DNA from: Myceligenerans crystallogenes | GTDB taxonomy: Bacteria > Actinomycetota > Actinomycetes > Actinomycetales > Cellulomonadaceae | Direction: 5' to 3' | Length of the DNA stretch: 64,000 nucleotides | Assembly (NCBI RefSeq): GCF_039529775.1 | Contig: NZ_BAAANL010000005.1 | Span: 1 to 64,000, forward strand | In this document: piece after piece, positions 30,342-38,731 of the stretch | Layout of the letters: every line of letters begins with the position of its first letter | Position numbering within the stretch: the stretch's first letter is position 1 | Program-made: the position numbers and the translations under genes | Notes under the pieces: generated by a model | What the model was told of the DNA's origin: nothing | Databases searched by the model: none | What the model saw: only the letters and a program-made list of their open reading frames with translations

Positions 30342-30623
30342 TCAGGCGTCGTGGCGGAGCAGCGTGGACCAGCAGGCGGGGGCTGGGGCGACCTCGTCCC
30401 AGGCCGCGTCGTCGAACTCCGGGGCCTCGAAGCCCTCGGTCAGGTCGTGCTGCCCCGCGCCCAGGCGGAACGCCCGGCCGCCGTCGAGCGAGAGCTCCGG
30501 CGCGCCGGAACGGAGCCGCGCGCGGGCGGGCAGTCGCCCGGAGCCGGGCGCCAGGGAGGTCAGGGCAGGTTCGGCGGGGTGGGTCGCGGGCGTCGTCGTC
30601 CGGCGGCTTCCGTGCACGTTCAC
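30342..30623 (-). pseudogene. remnant of a GH2 beta-galactosidase (N-terminal fragment)
   Basis: A 93-residue frame from GTG 30623 (leaderless-type TACGGT six bases upstream). Residues about 25-83 match the N-terminal sugar-binding region of large GH2 beta-galactosidases: L-A-P-G-S-G-R-L-P-A-R-A-R-L-R-S, E-L-S-L-D-G, F-R-L, and F-E-A-P-E-F-D-D-A-A-W-D-E-V. Intact enzymes are about 1000 residues, so more than 90% is gone. After W-D-E-V the expected P-x-H-W-x-L block is degraded to P-A-C-W-S-T-L-L and a stop follows. No other piece of the gene is visible nearby. The family match is from memory of the motif, not a search. Confidence 0.6.
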
Positions 30624-30629
30624 GTTTTG

Positions 30630-30635
30630 ACCGTA
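30630..30635 (-). promoter_or_regulatory. -10 hexamer before the beta-galactosidase remnant
   Basis: Minus-strand TACGGT, six bases, then GTG 30623. It was used to choose the start of the remnant, so it is not independent evidence. Confidence 0.35.
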
Positions 30636-30666
30636 CACGGACGCCGTCGAGCGGTGGCGCCATCCC

Positions 30667-31116
30667 TCAGCGAGCGGCCGGCACCGGCGCGCCGCGGTCC
30701 GTGTCGCGGTCGCCGTCCCGGGCACCGTCACGGGTGACGCCGCGCTGCTCGAGGAACAGCAGCGCCGAGGCGATCAGGACGAGGACGACGGCTGTGCCGT
30801 GGACCGCGAGCGCCTGGCCGACGGTGCCTCCGTGGGTCATCACCGCGATCATGTCGCCGGCCGGGATGACGGCGTCGACGAGGAGGACCCAGGCCAGCGC
30901 GCGGCGCTGTCCCTGGACCAGGAGCACGAGGGCGGTCAGCCCGTAGGCGATGTCCCGGACGCCTTTGACCGTGTAGTAGCCGGCGGCGTTGCCGGTGGGC
31001 CAGGGTTCGATGCCGAATCCGGCCGCGGCGCCGGCGCCCAGGACGAGGAAGTTCAGGCCGAAGAACAGCCCTGCGCAGACGGTCAGGGCGACGAGGACGG
31101 TGTTGAGGTGCTTCAC
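30667..31116 (-). CDS. DUF4267-like membrane protein under TetR control
   Basis: 149 residues from GTG 31116, with GGAG five bases upstream. Four hydrophobic segments at about residues 5-26, 45-65, 70-90 and 95-115 match the small four-helix DUF4267 family; the G-V-R-D-I-A-Y-G motif near residue 52 is typical. The tail (R-D-G-A-R-D-G-D-R-D-T-D-R) is charged and repetitive. It is divergent from a TetR gene with two shared operator boxes between them, so it is the likely target of that regulator. Family function is unknown. Confidence 0.75.
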   Translation of the reverse strand: MKHLNTVLVALTVCAGLFFGLNFLVLGAGAAAGFGIEPWPTGNAAGYYTVKGVRDIAYGLTALVLLVQGQRRALAWVLLVDAVIPAGDMIAVMTHGGTVGQALAVHGTAVVLVLIASALLFLEQRGVTRDGARDGDRDTDRGAPVPAAR

Positions 31117-31130
31117 GAGGGCTCCAGTTT

Positions 31131-31143
31131 CTAGCGGTGCTAG
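31131..31143. promoter_or_regulatory. TetR operator box 1 (CTAGCG-G-TGCTAG)
   Basis: A 13-base near-palindrome with one mismatch, 14 bases upstream of the DUF4267 start codon on the minus strand. It shares the CTAGC...TGCTAG frame with box 2, 51 bases away. Confidence 0.6.
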
Positions 31144-31181
31144 GTTTCGGGGCAACGCTACATCTACCGGCGATCGCCTGT

Positions 31182-31194
31182 CTAGCACTGCTAG
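31182..31194. promoter_or_regulatory. TetR operator box 2 (CTAGCA-C-TGCTAG)
   Basis: A perfect 13-base palindrome overlapping the TAGGAT -10 hexamer (31192-31197) of the tetR gene, which fits autorepression. Confidence 0.65.
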
Positions 31195-31197
31195 GAT
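31192..31197 (+). promoter_or_regulatory. -10 hexamer of the tetR-type gene
   Basis: TAGGAT, then six bases, then ATG 31204. No Shine-Dalgarno sequence is present, so the transcript is probably leaderless. Operator box 2 overlaps it. Confidence 0.5.
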
Positions 31198-31203
31198 CAG
31201 CGC

Positions 31204-31809
31204 ATGGCCATCGAGGAGCGGCGGGAGCGGGAGCGCGCTCAACGGCACCGCCTCATCGTGCGGACCGCACGGGACATCGCCGAGTCCGAGGGGTGGGACG
31301 CCGTCACCGTGCGGCGCCTCGCGCGGGAGATCGAGTACAGCCAGCCCGTGCTCTACGGCCACTTCCCCGGCAAGGAGGCGATCGTCCGGGCGGTCGCGAT
31401 CGAGGCGTTCGACGAGCTCGGCGAGCTGACCCGGGCGGCCCGCGCCGGGGCGGCGGATCCGCGGGCGGCGCTGCGCGCCCTCGCCGAGGCGTACCTGGCG
31501 TTCGCGGCCGCGCACCCGGCGCTCTACGAGGCCATGTTCGTGCGGCCGCTCGGCATCCCCTTCGGCACCGCGGAGACCCCCGCGCCCCTGCGATCCGCGT
31601 TCGCCGAGATCGTCGAGGTGGTCACCCCGTTCGCCGGCGGGACGGACACGGAGACCGCGACCGAGGTGCTGTGGAGCGGCCTGCACGGCCTGGCCACCCT
31701 GGGCACCGCCCGCCGGCTGCGCCCCGACCAGGCCGCCGACCGGCTGGACCGCTTCCTGACCGGCTTCACCGGCCCGCCCACAGGCTCACCTGCGGGCCCG
31801 CCGGCCTGA
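31204..31809 (+). CDS. TetR/AcrR-family transcriptional regulator
   Basis: 201 residues from ATG 31204. The N-terminal helix-turn-helix is clear: I-V-R-T-A-R-D-I-A near residue 18, then V-T-V-R-R-L-A-R-E-I-E-Y-S-Q-P-V-L-Y-G-H-F-P-G-K-E at about 34-58, the standard TetR recognition region. The ligand-binding part has W-S-G-L-H-G-L-A-T-L near 160, as in the TetR_C subgroup. It should repress the divergent DUF4267 gene and itself through the two CTAG boxes. The C-terminal tail is Pro/Gly-rich. Confidence 0.9.
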   Translation: MAIEERRERERAQRHRLIVRTARDIAESEGWDAVTVRRLAREIEYSQPVLYGHFPGKEAIVRAVAIEAFDELGELTRAARAGAADPRAALRALAEAYLAFAAAHPALYEAMFVRPLGIPFGTAETPAPLRSAFAEIVEVVTPFAGGTDTETATEVLWSGLHGLATLGTARRLRPDQAADRLDRFLTGFTGPPTGSPAGPPA

Positions 31810-31836
31810 AGGGTAGACCGGGTGAATTTCGCACGA

Positions 31837-31842
31837 TAATAT
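31837..31842 (+). promoter_or_regulatory. -10 hexamer of the secreted nuclease gene
   Basis: TAATAT followed by six bases and ATG 31849, in an A+T-rich patch. This suggests a leaderless transcript. Confidence 0.5.
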
Positions 31843-31848
31843 CCGGGA

Positions 31849-34359
31849 ATGCGTGAGCTCCGCGATATCGCCGGAACGAACGACCTGATGCTTTCGTACC
31901 GGTGGGTACGACGACGCGCGCGGGGAGCGTGGGCCGTCCTGCTGGCGGTCTGTGTCTCGATGTCGGTGCTGGTGTCGGTGCCCGCCGCCGGCGCTGCCCC
32001 CGCACCCGCCGGCGTCGGTCGCGTCACCACCGATGACGTACCCGGCCCGGGAACGCCCGCCGCCGACGTCGGCATCCTCGCGGAACCCAAGCGGACGCCG
32101 CCGGCGGAACCGAGCGGCGAGGACGTCGAGGACTGCCTGGCCAGCGACGAGGCGCACTCAGAGGCCGGACGCGTCTACAACCGGTTCATGTGGTGCCAGC
32201 GGTGGCACCACCACGCGGTACGCGGCGTGGCCGGTCGCGTCGTGGCGACGATGGAGATGGACTACTCGATCGTCGGGTACGGCCGCGACGACCAGCAGCG
32301 GTCGGTGGTGATCTTCTTCCGCGGCGACGACGTCGACTACTGGCCGACGCCGAAGGGGCAGATCCGGCCGACGTCCTACATCGAGCAGGGCATCTCGTGC
32401 CCCGAGAACCAGTGCGACGACACCGACTGGGAGCGCAAGCAGATCAAGGACTGGGTCGGCTCGTGGACCAGGTTCGAGGTCACCTCCGACCCCGCCTTCG
32501 GGAGCGGGCCTGACCAGGTGTCGCATGCCCCCTGGTTCTTCACCGGCACGCTGAACGATCCGGACTGGGGGTATCAGCTCACGATGGCGAACTCGGCCCG
32601 GCACAACATCCGGTGTGATTCCGCGGCCTACTTCCCGGGGAGGGAGGGCGCGTGCGTCTTCAACGACGTGATCCCCCGCTTCGAGCTATCGACCCGGGAC
32701 CCGCTGGTCGACGAGGTGTCGGAGCACATCAGATGCGCGCAGGCGGAGCCGAACTGCTATCGCGACGGCGCCCGGCACAACACCTACCCGTACTTCGACG
32801 GCAAGACGATCCCGGGGGAGTACGTCTCCGGAGAGCCCCGCGCCGGAGCACTGCACCGGATCTCACCAGAGGAGGCCGAGGCGAACCGAAAGGTCGTGCA
32901 GTCGACGTGCGGCAAGGCGCCGACCAGTGTCTATGACCCGGCCGCCGGTGAGCAGTGCGACGAGTACCCGATGGCCTCGACAGCGGAGGGCGCGGCCCAC
33001 GGGGCCGAGGACTACTCCGTGGAGGGGGTCTCCGCGGACGACAACGAATGCGCGGGCACCGCCCTCCAGCACTACTACCGCAAGGACCGGATCCTGCGGT
33101 CCTACCGCGCCCAGACCGGCACCTTCATCCACCAGGACGACTTCTTCGTGCACGTGGGCGAGAAGGATGAGGTGGTCACCGCCACGTGCGAGCCGTTGCT
33201 CGGGCTGAGCCCGGGCGGCTGCGGCAGCACGGCGGCCGGTGCGTCCGACGACGTGGGGGTCCTGTGCTTCCCCCGCCCGCCCCACCCCGACGATCCCCCG
33301 CCCCCGGTGAACCAGCCGCCGCACGTGGACGCGGGGCCGGACCGGACGACGCCCGAGGGCACGCCGGTCGGCCTCACGGGAACGGTGACCGATCCGGAGG
33401 ACGATCCCGCGGTGTCCTGGTCCTACGGCCAGGGCGAGCAGTTCGACCCCGGCGCGGCCTGCGCCCTCGGCACGCCCGGCTCGACGGCCACCACCTTCGT
33501 GTGCGACGACGACGGCGACGCCGTCGTGGCCCTGACCGCCGACGACGGCCACAACCCTCCGGTCACGGACCCGGCCTTCGTCCAGGTGACGAACGTGGCA
33601 CCCAGCTCGGGCATCACGGCGCCCGCCGCCGGCGAGCTCGTCAACGCGAGAGTGCCGGCGCCGGTCACCGTGGCCTTCACCGACCCCGGGGCGAACGACA
33701 CCCACTCCTGTGCGGTCGACTTCGGCGACGGGACGCCCGCGGTTCCCGGGACGGTGAGCCAGGAACGCGGTCGCGGGACGTGCACCGCCTCGCACACGTA
33801 CGGTTTCGACGGGCTGGGGCCGCGCACGATCACCACGACCGTCACCGACGACGACGGCGGTGCCGACGTGCGGTCGGTCGACGTGGTGGTGTTCGTCCCC
33901 GGAGCGGGACACGCGCTGTCCGCGGACGGGACGATCGACGTCGGCCGCACCCCCGACGTGCGATGCCCGCCGGACGACGAACAGGCCGCCGCGAGTCTCG
34001 GCACCCCGGTCGCGGACCTCCGCGCGCTCGCCGTCTCGTGCTCGGTGAACACGACCAGCGGCCGGACCGAGGTGCACTCCGAGGTCGGCGACGTCGCCCT
34101 GCTCGGCGGGCTGGTCCGGATCGAGGACATCGTCAGCACGTGCACGGCCGACGCCGCGGGGATCGTCCGGACCTCGGCCGTCGGCACGATCAACGGGATC
34201 CCGATCGGCACGGGAACGGGCTCGCTCTCGGTGCTCGGGCTCGTCGAGATCCACTACAACGAGCAGACCATCGACCCGGAGGGACGCCTGGTCCAGAACG
34301 CGATCCGCGCCGTCGCCCTCGGGCAGGAGATCACCGTGAGCTCGTGCAGGCTCGGCTGA
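31849..34359 (+). CDS. secreted NucA/NucB-type deoxyribonuclease with PKD-like domains
   Basis: 836 residues from ATG 31849; ATG 31888 is an alternative. A long signal peptide ends near residue 50 (A-G-A-A-P). After a ~330-residue region with several cysteines, C-D-E-Y-P-M-A-S-T at about residues 366-374 and the H-G-A-E-D-Y-S and N-E-C-A-G-T-A-L segments match the NucA/NucB nuclease domain, whose conserved Asp and Glu bind metal. Then follow a Pro-rich linker, a beta-rich region with D-A-G-P-D-R-T-T-P-E-G (PKD/Ig-like start), and a second with F-G-D-G-T-P near 624. The enzyme should cut extracellular DNA. The N-terminal region and the last 150 residues are not recognised. Confidence 0.72.
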   Translation: MRELRDIAGTNDLMLSYRWVRRRARGAWAVLLAVCVSMSVLVSVPAAGAAPAPAGVGRVTTDDVPGPGTPAADVGILAEPKRTPPAEPSGEDVEDCLASDEAHSEAGRVYNRFMWCQRWHHHAVRGVAGRVVATMEMDYSIVGYGRDDQQRSVVIFFRGDDVDYWPTPKGQIRPTSYIEQGISCPENQCDDTDWERKQIKDWVGSWTRFEVTSDPAFGSGPDQVSHAPWFFTGTLNDPDWGYQLTMANSARHNIRCDSAAYFPGREGACVFNDVIPRFELSTRDPLVDEVSEHIRCAQAEPNCYRDGARHNTYPYFDGKTIPGEYVSGEPRAGALHRISPEEAEANRKVVQSTCGKAPTSVYDPAAGEQCDEYPMASTAEGAAHGAEDYSVEGVSADDNECAGTALQHYYRKDRILRSYRAQTGTFIHQDDFFVHVGEKDEVVTATCEPLLGLSPGGCGSTAAGASDDVGVLCFPRPPHPDDPPPPVNQPPHVDAGPDRTTPEGTPVGLTGTVTDPEDDPAVSWSYGQGEQFDPGAACALGTPGSTATTFVCDDDGDAVVALTADDGHNPPVTDPAFVQVTNVAPSSGITAPAAGELVNARVPAPVTVAFTDPGANDTHSCAVDFGDGTPAVPGTVSQERGRGTCTASHTYGFDGLGPRTITTTVTDDDGGADVRSVDVVVFVPGAGHALSADGTIDVGRTPDVRCPPDDEQAAASLGTPVADLRALAVSCSVNTTSGRTEVHSEVGDVALLGGLVRIEDIVSTCTADAAGIVRTSAVGTINGIPIGTGTGSLSVLGLVEIHYNEQTIDPEGRLVQNAIRAVALGQEITVSSCRLG

Positions 34360-34389
34360 CCGGGCGGTCATCACGACGGTGACCTCGCG

Positions 34390-34425
34390 GGCGCGGCCCC
34401 GGGACGACGTCCCGCGGGCCGCGCC
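34390..34425. terminator. bidirectional stem-loop terminator
   Basis: GGCGCGGCCC CGGGAC, three bases, GTCCCG C GGGCCGCGCC: a 16-base-pair hairpin with one bulge between two converging genes (nuclease and TetR). No U-tract follows, as is usual in high-G+C actinobacteria. Confidence 0.65.
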
Positions 34426-34436
34426 GGGGTGGTCGG

Positions 34437-35114
34437 TCAGACCGGGCGTTCCCCGGCCAGGTCCGCCTGGCGGCGCAGGTAGCTCACCACCACCGTGTGC
34501 AGCTCGGCGATCATCGCCTCGCGCTCACGCCCGTCGTCGGCGCCCGTGACCAGCGGGATCATGCCTCGCACGAGCTGGATCGAGACCGTGGCGACCCGCG
34601 CCACCTCCCCGTCCGGGCGGCCGGGCAGGAGCCGGCCGACGAGTTCGGCGACCCGGCCGTGGATCGCGGCCTGCACGGGCGCGACGGCGTCGCGCAGCCC
34701 GGCGGGCATGTCGGTACGGGCGAACAACGCCTTGAACCCCGGGTGGGCCAGGTTGAACGCGACCAGCGGGCCGAGCACGTCCGCGGCCAGCTCCTCCAGG
34801 TCCTGGCCGTCGCCCGGGTCCCCCACGGTCCCGAGCTCGGCCCGCAGGGTCTCGAGCCGGGCCGCGTAACGTTCCGCGAGCGCCCGGGCCACCTCGTCCT
34901 TGTTGCCGAAGAACTGGTACAGCGAGCCGGGCGACACCCCGGCGCGGGCGGCGATCGCGTTCGTGGTCGTCGCGTCGTAGCCCTGCTCGCCGAACACCTC
35001 GGCCGCCGCGTGCAGGATCTCCTCGATCCGCTTCTGCCCGCGGGCCTGCCGGCGCCGCACGGGCGCGCCGTCGCCGGCCTCCGCCGTCCCGGTCGTCCCC
35101 GTCGTCCCGCCCAT
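34437..35114 (-). CDS. TetR-family regulator of an MMPL transporter
   Basis: 225 residues from ATG 35114 with GGAGG ten bases upstream. After a low-complexity head (residues 1-20) the helix-turn-helix reads I-L-H-A-A-A-E-V-F-G-E-Q-G-Y-D-A-T-T-T and A-R-A-G-V-S-P-G-S-L-Y-Q-F-F-G-N-K-D-E, a textbook TetR/AcrR domain. It is divergent from the MMPL gene and two operators lie between them, so it probably represses both. The inducer is unknown. Confidence 0.9.
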   Translation of the reverse strand: MGGTTGTTGTAEAGDGAPVRRRQARGQKRIEEILHAAAEVFGEQGYDATTTNAIAARAGVSPGSLYQFFGNKDEVARALAERYAARLETLRAELGTVGDPGDGQDLEELAADVLGPLVAFNLAHPGFKALFARTDMPAGLRDAVAPVQAAIHGRVAELVGRLLPGRPDGEVARVATVSIQLVRGMIPLVTGADDGREREAMIAELHTVVVSYLRRQADLAGERPV

Positions 35115-35150
35115 GGCGCGCACACCTCCGTCCCGCCGACACTCGACAAT

Positions 35151-35166
35151 GCGAGTAATCGCTCGT
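35151..35166. promoter_or_regulatory. TetR operator 1 in the tetR-MMPL intergenic region
   Basis: GCGAGTAATCGCTCGT, an imperfect inverted repeat matching operator 2 at 13 of 16 positions. It lies 40 bases from operator 2. Confidence 0.6.
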
Positions 35167-35190
35167 ATTCTCGGTCGCGAACCTCGGATC

Positions 35191-35206
35191 GCGAGCATTC
35201 GCTCGC
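35191..35206. promoter_or_regulatory. TetR operator 2 in the tetR-MMPL intergenic region
   Basis: GCGAGC-ATTC-GCTCGC has perfect 6-base arms. It lies 28 bases before the MMPL start codon. Confidence 0.65.
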
Positions 35207-35233
35207 ATCAGCCTAGCAAGCAGCGGAGACACC

Positions 35234-37441
35234 ATGACGAACCTTCCCCGGGCGGCGTCCGCCCTCGAACGCCTCGCCGACGTCCTGTACTGCAGGCGCC
35301 GCACCGTGCTCGTCGCCGCGTGCGCCGCTCTCGTGGCGTTCGGCGTGGTGGCGGCGGGGGCGATGTCGTCCTTCGTGCTCAGCCGCTGGGAGGCGCCCGG
35401 CACCGAATCGGTCGCCGCGCAGGACCTGCTGCGCCGGGAGTTCGGCACCGGCAACGCCAACGTGGTGCTGCTGGTCTCGGCGCACGCCGGCGACGTCGAC
35501 GCCCCGGACGTGGCCCGCTCCGCGAGCGCCGTCGCCGGCGACCTCGCCCGGGAGCCTGCCGTCGCCGAGGTCTGGTCCTACTGGTCCACGGGCGATACGA
35601 CCATGCGCAGCGAGGACGGCGCGTCCGCGCTCGTGCTCGCCCACGTGACCGGTGACGCCACCGCCGCGCGGGCCGAGATCGCCCGCTACATCCAGGAGTT
35701 CACCCGGGACGACGGCACGGTCGCCGTGCGCGTGGCCGGGCCCGAGGCGGCCTCCACGCAGATCGGCGCGCAGGCCGCGCAGGACCTCGTCCGCGCGGAG
35801 CTGATCATCGTCCCGCTGATGCTGGTGCTCCTGACGATCATCCACCGGCGGGTGAGCGCCGCCCTGCTGACGCTCGGCGTGGGCGTGTTCTCCGTGGTCC
35901 TGACCCTGGCGGTGCTGCGGGCCCTGACCTCGCTGGTCGAGATCGCGACGTTCGCGGCCAACATCGTGCTCGTGATGGGCATCGGGCTGGGGGTGGACTA
36001 CTGCCTGTTCGTCATCTCGCGGTTCCGTGAGGCGCTCGGTCGCGGCGCGCAGGTGCGGGCGGCGCTGCGGGAGACGCTCGGTACCGCGGGCCGCACCGTG
36101 ATCCTCAGCGGCCTGACGGTCGCCGCCTCGGTGGCCGTGCTGGCGGCGCTCCCGTTCCCGTTCCTGCGCTCGTTCGCGTACGCGGGCGTGGCGACGGTGC
36201 TCACCGCGGCGCTGGGTGCCCTGGTGGTGCTGCCCGCGGCGCTCGCCGTGCTGGGCGAGCGCTGGGCCCGGCGCGGGGTGGTGCTCCCGGCGCCGCGGCC
36301 GGTCGAGGCCGGCGGCTGGTACCGGCTGGGGCTGCACGTGATGCGCCGCCCGGTGGTGTGGGGTACGGCCGCGCTCCTGGTGCTGCTCGCCGCGGCGGCG
36401 CCCGTCGCGGTGCTGCGGGTCGGGGTCCCGGACGACCGGGTCCTCGCCCAGGGCTCCTCGGTGCGCGACACCTACGACCTGATGCGGCGGGACTTCGCCA
36501 CCGAGCCGCACGACGCGCTCCAGGTCGTCGGGACGGCCGCGGCCCCGCCGTCGGACGGCGCCGTCGCGGCCTACGCCACCGAGCTGTCGCGCCTGCCGGG
36601 CGTGATCCAGGTCGGCTCGGCCGCGGGGGTCTTTCGCCGCGGCGAGCCGGTGACCGGCGGCCGCACCGAGGCGACCGGTGACAGGCTCGACGGCGGGACG
36701 CACCAGCGCCTGGAGGTGGTCCTGGCCCGGGACGCGCTGGAGGCGGGCGCCGGCGAGGCGGTGGCCGGGGTGCGCGCCGCGCCGTCGCCGTTCGACGACG
36801 TCCTGGTGGGCGGCTACCCCGCGCAGCTCGCCGACTTCCGTGCCGTGCTGCTGGACCGGCTGCCGCTGGTCGGCGGCCTGATCCTCGCGATGACCTTCGT
36901 GGTGCTGTTCGCCCTGTCCCGCAGCGTGGTGGTGCCGCTCAAGGCGACCCTGCTCAACCTGCTCAGCATCGGCGTCATGTTCGGCGTGCTGACCCTCGTG
37001 TTCCAGGAGGGCCTGCTGGCCGGGGTCATCGGGTTCACGCCCGTGGGCACCCTCGACCCGGCGTTCCCGATCCTGATGTTCTGCCTGGTCTACGGGCTGT
37101 CCATGGACTACGAGGTGTTCATGGTGTCCCGCATCCGGGAGGAGTACGAGCGCACCGGCGACAACCGGCGGGCGGTGCTGGCGGGACTGCAGCGCAGTGC
37201 CCCGCTCATCACCGCCGCCGCCGTCACCCTCGCCGTCTCGTTCGGCGTCTACGCCACCGGGTCGGTCATGTACCTGCAGATGATCGGGATCGGCACCGCC
37301 GTCGCCATCCTGGTGGACGCCACGGTGATCCGCGGGATCCTGGTGCCCGCCCTCATGCGGCTCGCCGGGGACGCGAACTGGTGGGCGCCGTCGTGGCCCG
37401 GCACCCGCCGGAGGCGTCTCACGTCACGGCACCCGAGGTGA
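35234..37441 (+). CDS. MMPL-family (RND-type) transporter
   Basis: 735 residues from ATG 35234 with GGAG seven bases upstream. The protein has the MMPL double layout: one membrane segment near residues 27-47, an extracytoplasmic loop, then five more at about 190-330, and the same again at about 375-395 and 540-720. Conserved stretches include G-I-G-L-G-V-D-Y-C-L-F near residue 250 and the matching Y-G-L-S-M-D-Y-E-V-F near 618, where the Asp residues carry protons. It would export lipids or drugs using the proton gradient. It is divergent from its probable TetR repressor. Confidence 0.92.
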   Translation: MTNLPRAASALERLADVLYCRRRTVLVAACAALVAFGVVAAGAMSSFVLSRWEAPGTESVAAQDLLRREFGTGNANVVLLVSAHAGDVDAPDVARSASAVAGDLAREPAVAEVWSYWSTGDTTMRSEDGASALVLAHVTGDATAARAEIARYIQEFTRDDGTVAVRVAGPEAASTQIGAQAAQDLVRAELIIVPLMLVLLTIIHRRVSAALLTLGVGVFSVVLTLAVLRALTSLVEIATFAANIVLVMGIGLGVDYCLFVISRFREALGRGAQVRAALRETLGTAGRTVILSGLTVAASVAVLAALPFPFLRSFAYAGVATVLTAALGALVVLPAALAVLGERWARRGVVLPAPRPVEAGGWYRLGLHVMRRPVVWGTAALLVLLAAAAPVAVLRVGVPDDRVLAQGSSVRDTYDLMRRDFATEPHDALQVVGTAAAPPSDGAVAAYATELSRLPGVIQVGSAAGVFRRGEPVTGGRTEATGDRLDGGTHQRLEVVLARDALEAGAGEAVAGVRAAPSPFDDVLVGGYPAQLADFRAVLLDRLPLVGGLILAMTFVVLFALSRSVVVPLKATLLNLLSIGVMFGVLTLVFQEGLLAGVIGFTPVGTLDPAFPILMFCLVYGLSMDYEVFMVSRIREEYERTGDNRRAVLAGLQRSAPLITAAAVTLAVSFGVYATGSVMYLQMIGIGTAVAILVDATVIRGILVPALMRLAGDANWWAPSWPGTRRRRLTSRHPR

Positions 37442-38212
37442 GGCCGTTCCCGCCTCAGAACCGGCCGCGTGGCAGGCGAGCAGGGTGACAGCGATCAGCG
37501 CGGCGGCCCGGAGGACGGCGACGACGGGCCACGCCGGATGCGCCCCCGCCGCGATCAGGCCGATCAGCGCCCAGACCATGTCGAGCACCAGCGCGCCTGC
37601 CAGGAAGCCGGCCACGCGCAGGCCGCGCGGACCACCCGTGCACAGCAGGATCACGAGTGCCACGGTGACCGCGGGGACGACGACGGCGTCGGCCACCAGG
37701 GTGACGAACACGCCGGGCGGCTGCTCGAAGAGGTAGAACACCGGCCCCACCGTGCCCAGCAGCGTGTGCACGCCCCACCAGATCGCGGCGGCGGCGAGGA
37801 AACCCGCGCCCACCCGGCGCCAGAGCCGCCGGCCCGTCTCCGTCTCGGCCAGAGCGATGGCCAGGCCTGCGTCGATGAGCACGACGGCGATCGTCAGTTC
37901 GTCCACGGAGGCAGGCAGGTCCGCGCCCGAGGTCTCCGCGAACCCGATGGCGGTAGTCCATGCCGCGGTCAGCACGAGTGCGGCCATGACCACGAGCCGC
38001 CGCCCGAGCAGGACCAGCGCGACCGACGCCACCACCACGGGGAGGACCAGCACCCCCGCCAGCGTGACGACGACCTCGGGCAAGGAGGCCCCGTCGACCT
38101 CGGCCGCCTGGGCCGGATCCGCGACCCTCCCGATCAGCAGCAGCACCGGCTGCACGGCCACGAGCACCACGGCGAGCAGTGCAGCCCTCGAGCCGGCCAT
38201 CCGAAGATTCAC
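37424..38212 (-). CDS. multi-pass membrane protein of unknown function
   Basis: 262 residues from GTG 38212, chosen because TATGCT stands six bases upstream; ATG 38200, with GGTGA eight bases upstream, is an equal alternative. About seven hydrophobic segments are visible: near residues 8-28, 47-67, 72-92, 105-120, 133-152, 165-190 and 200-250. No family was recognised. Its 3' end overlaps the MMPL gene by 18 bases on the opposite strand. Confidence 0.7.
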   Translation of the reverse strand: MNLRMAGSRAALLAVVLVAVQPVLLLIGRVADPAQAAEVDGASLPEVVVTLAGVLVLPVVVASVALVLLGRRLVVMAALVLTAAWTTAIGFAETSGADLPASVDELTIAVVLIDAGLAIALAETETGRRLWRRVGAGFLAAAAIWWGVHTLLGTVGPVFYLFEQPPGVFVTLVADAVVVPAVTVALVILLCTGGPRGLRVAGFLAGALVLDMVWALIGLIAAGAHPAWPVVAVLRAAALIAVTLLACHAAGSEAGTASPRVP

Positions 38213-38218
38213 CGGCGA

Positions 38219-38224
38219 AGCATA
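38219..38224 (-). promoter_or_regulatory. -10 hexamer before a membrane protein gene
   Basis: Minus-strand TATGCT, six bases (TCGCCG), then GTG 38212. It helped decide the start, so it is not independent support. Confidence 0.35.
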
Positions 38225-38274
38225 CCGATACCAGCCCGAACCGGACAACGAACGGCCGCCGGGCCTGGGGTGTG

Positions 38275-38553
38275 TCAGGCGTCGAAGGTGTCGATCACGT
38301 CCGGCTCGCCGTCGCCCGTCGTGTCGACCCCGATCGTCTCGACACCGGCCGCCACCTCGCGGACGACGTCCGGGTGGCCGTCGCCGTCCGTGTCGTGGAG
38401 CTCCAGGTCGGGGACGCCGTCGCCGTCGTAGTCCTCGTACTGGGCGTCGACGACACCGTCGCCGTCCGTGTCGCGGGTCTCGACGTCGGTGACGCCGTCA
38501 CCGTCCAGGTCGTGCTCGCCCGGCTGCTGGGACAGGAACTCGGACTCGGACAT
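38275..38553 (-). CDS. small calcium-binding-type repeat protein (D-x-D-x-D-G)
   Basis: 92 residues from ATG 38553, preceded by GAGGAG. Most of the chain is repeats of D-x-D-G-D-G-(V/H)-x-D about 10-12 residues apart (six visible), as in thrombospondin type 3 or dockerin-like calcium loops. No signal peptide or membrane segment was found, which is odd for a family that usually works outside the cell. It is strongly acidic. Calcium binding is likely from the motif; a partner is not known. Confidence 0.72.
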   Translation of the reverse strand: MSESEFLSQQPGEHDLDGDGVTDVETRDTDGDGVVDAQYEDYDGDGVPDLELHDTDGDGHPDVVREVAAGVETIGVDTTGDGEPDVIDTFDA

Positions 38554-38731
38554 GCGGTTCTCCTCGGTCGGTGGGTCCGTCGACCCGGTCGGTCGGTGCT
38601 CATCATCGCATCCGCGCGGGGGCGCGCCCGCGCGGGGGCGGACGACGACGCCGCGCGCCCCTCACCATTTCTCCACCGGTGAATGCGCAGGTAGAGCCAA
38701 CCTCACCGCCCCCGCCCGCGTCTTGGAAGGC

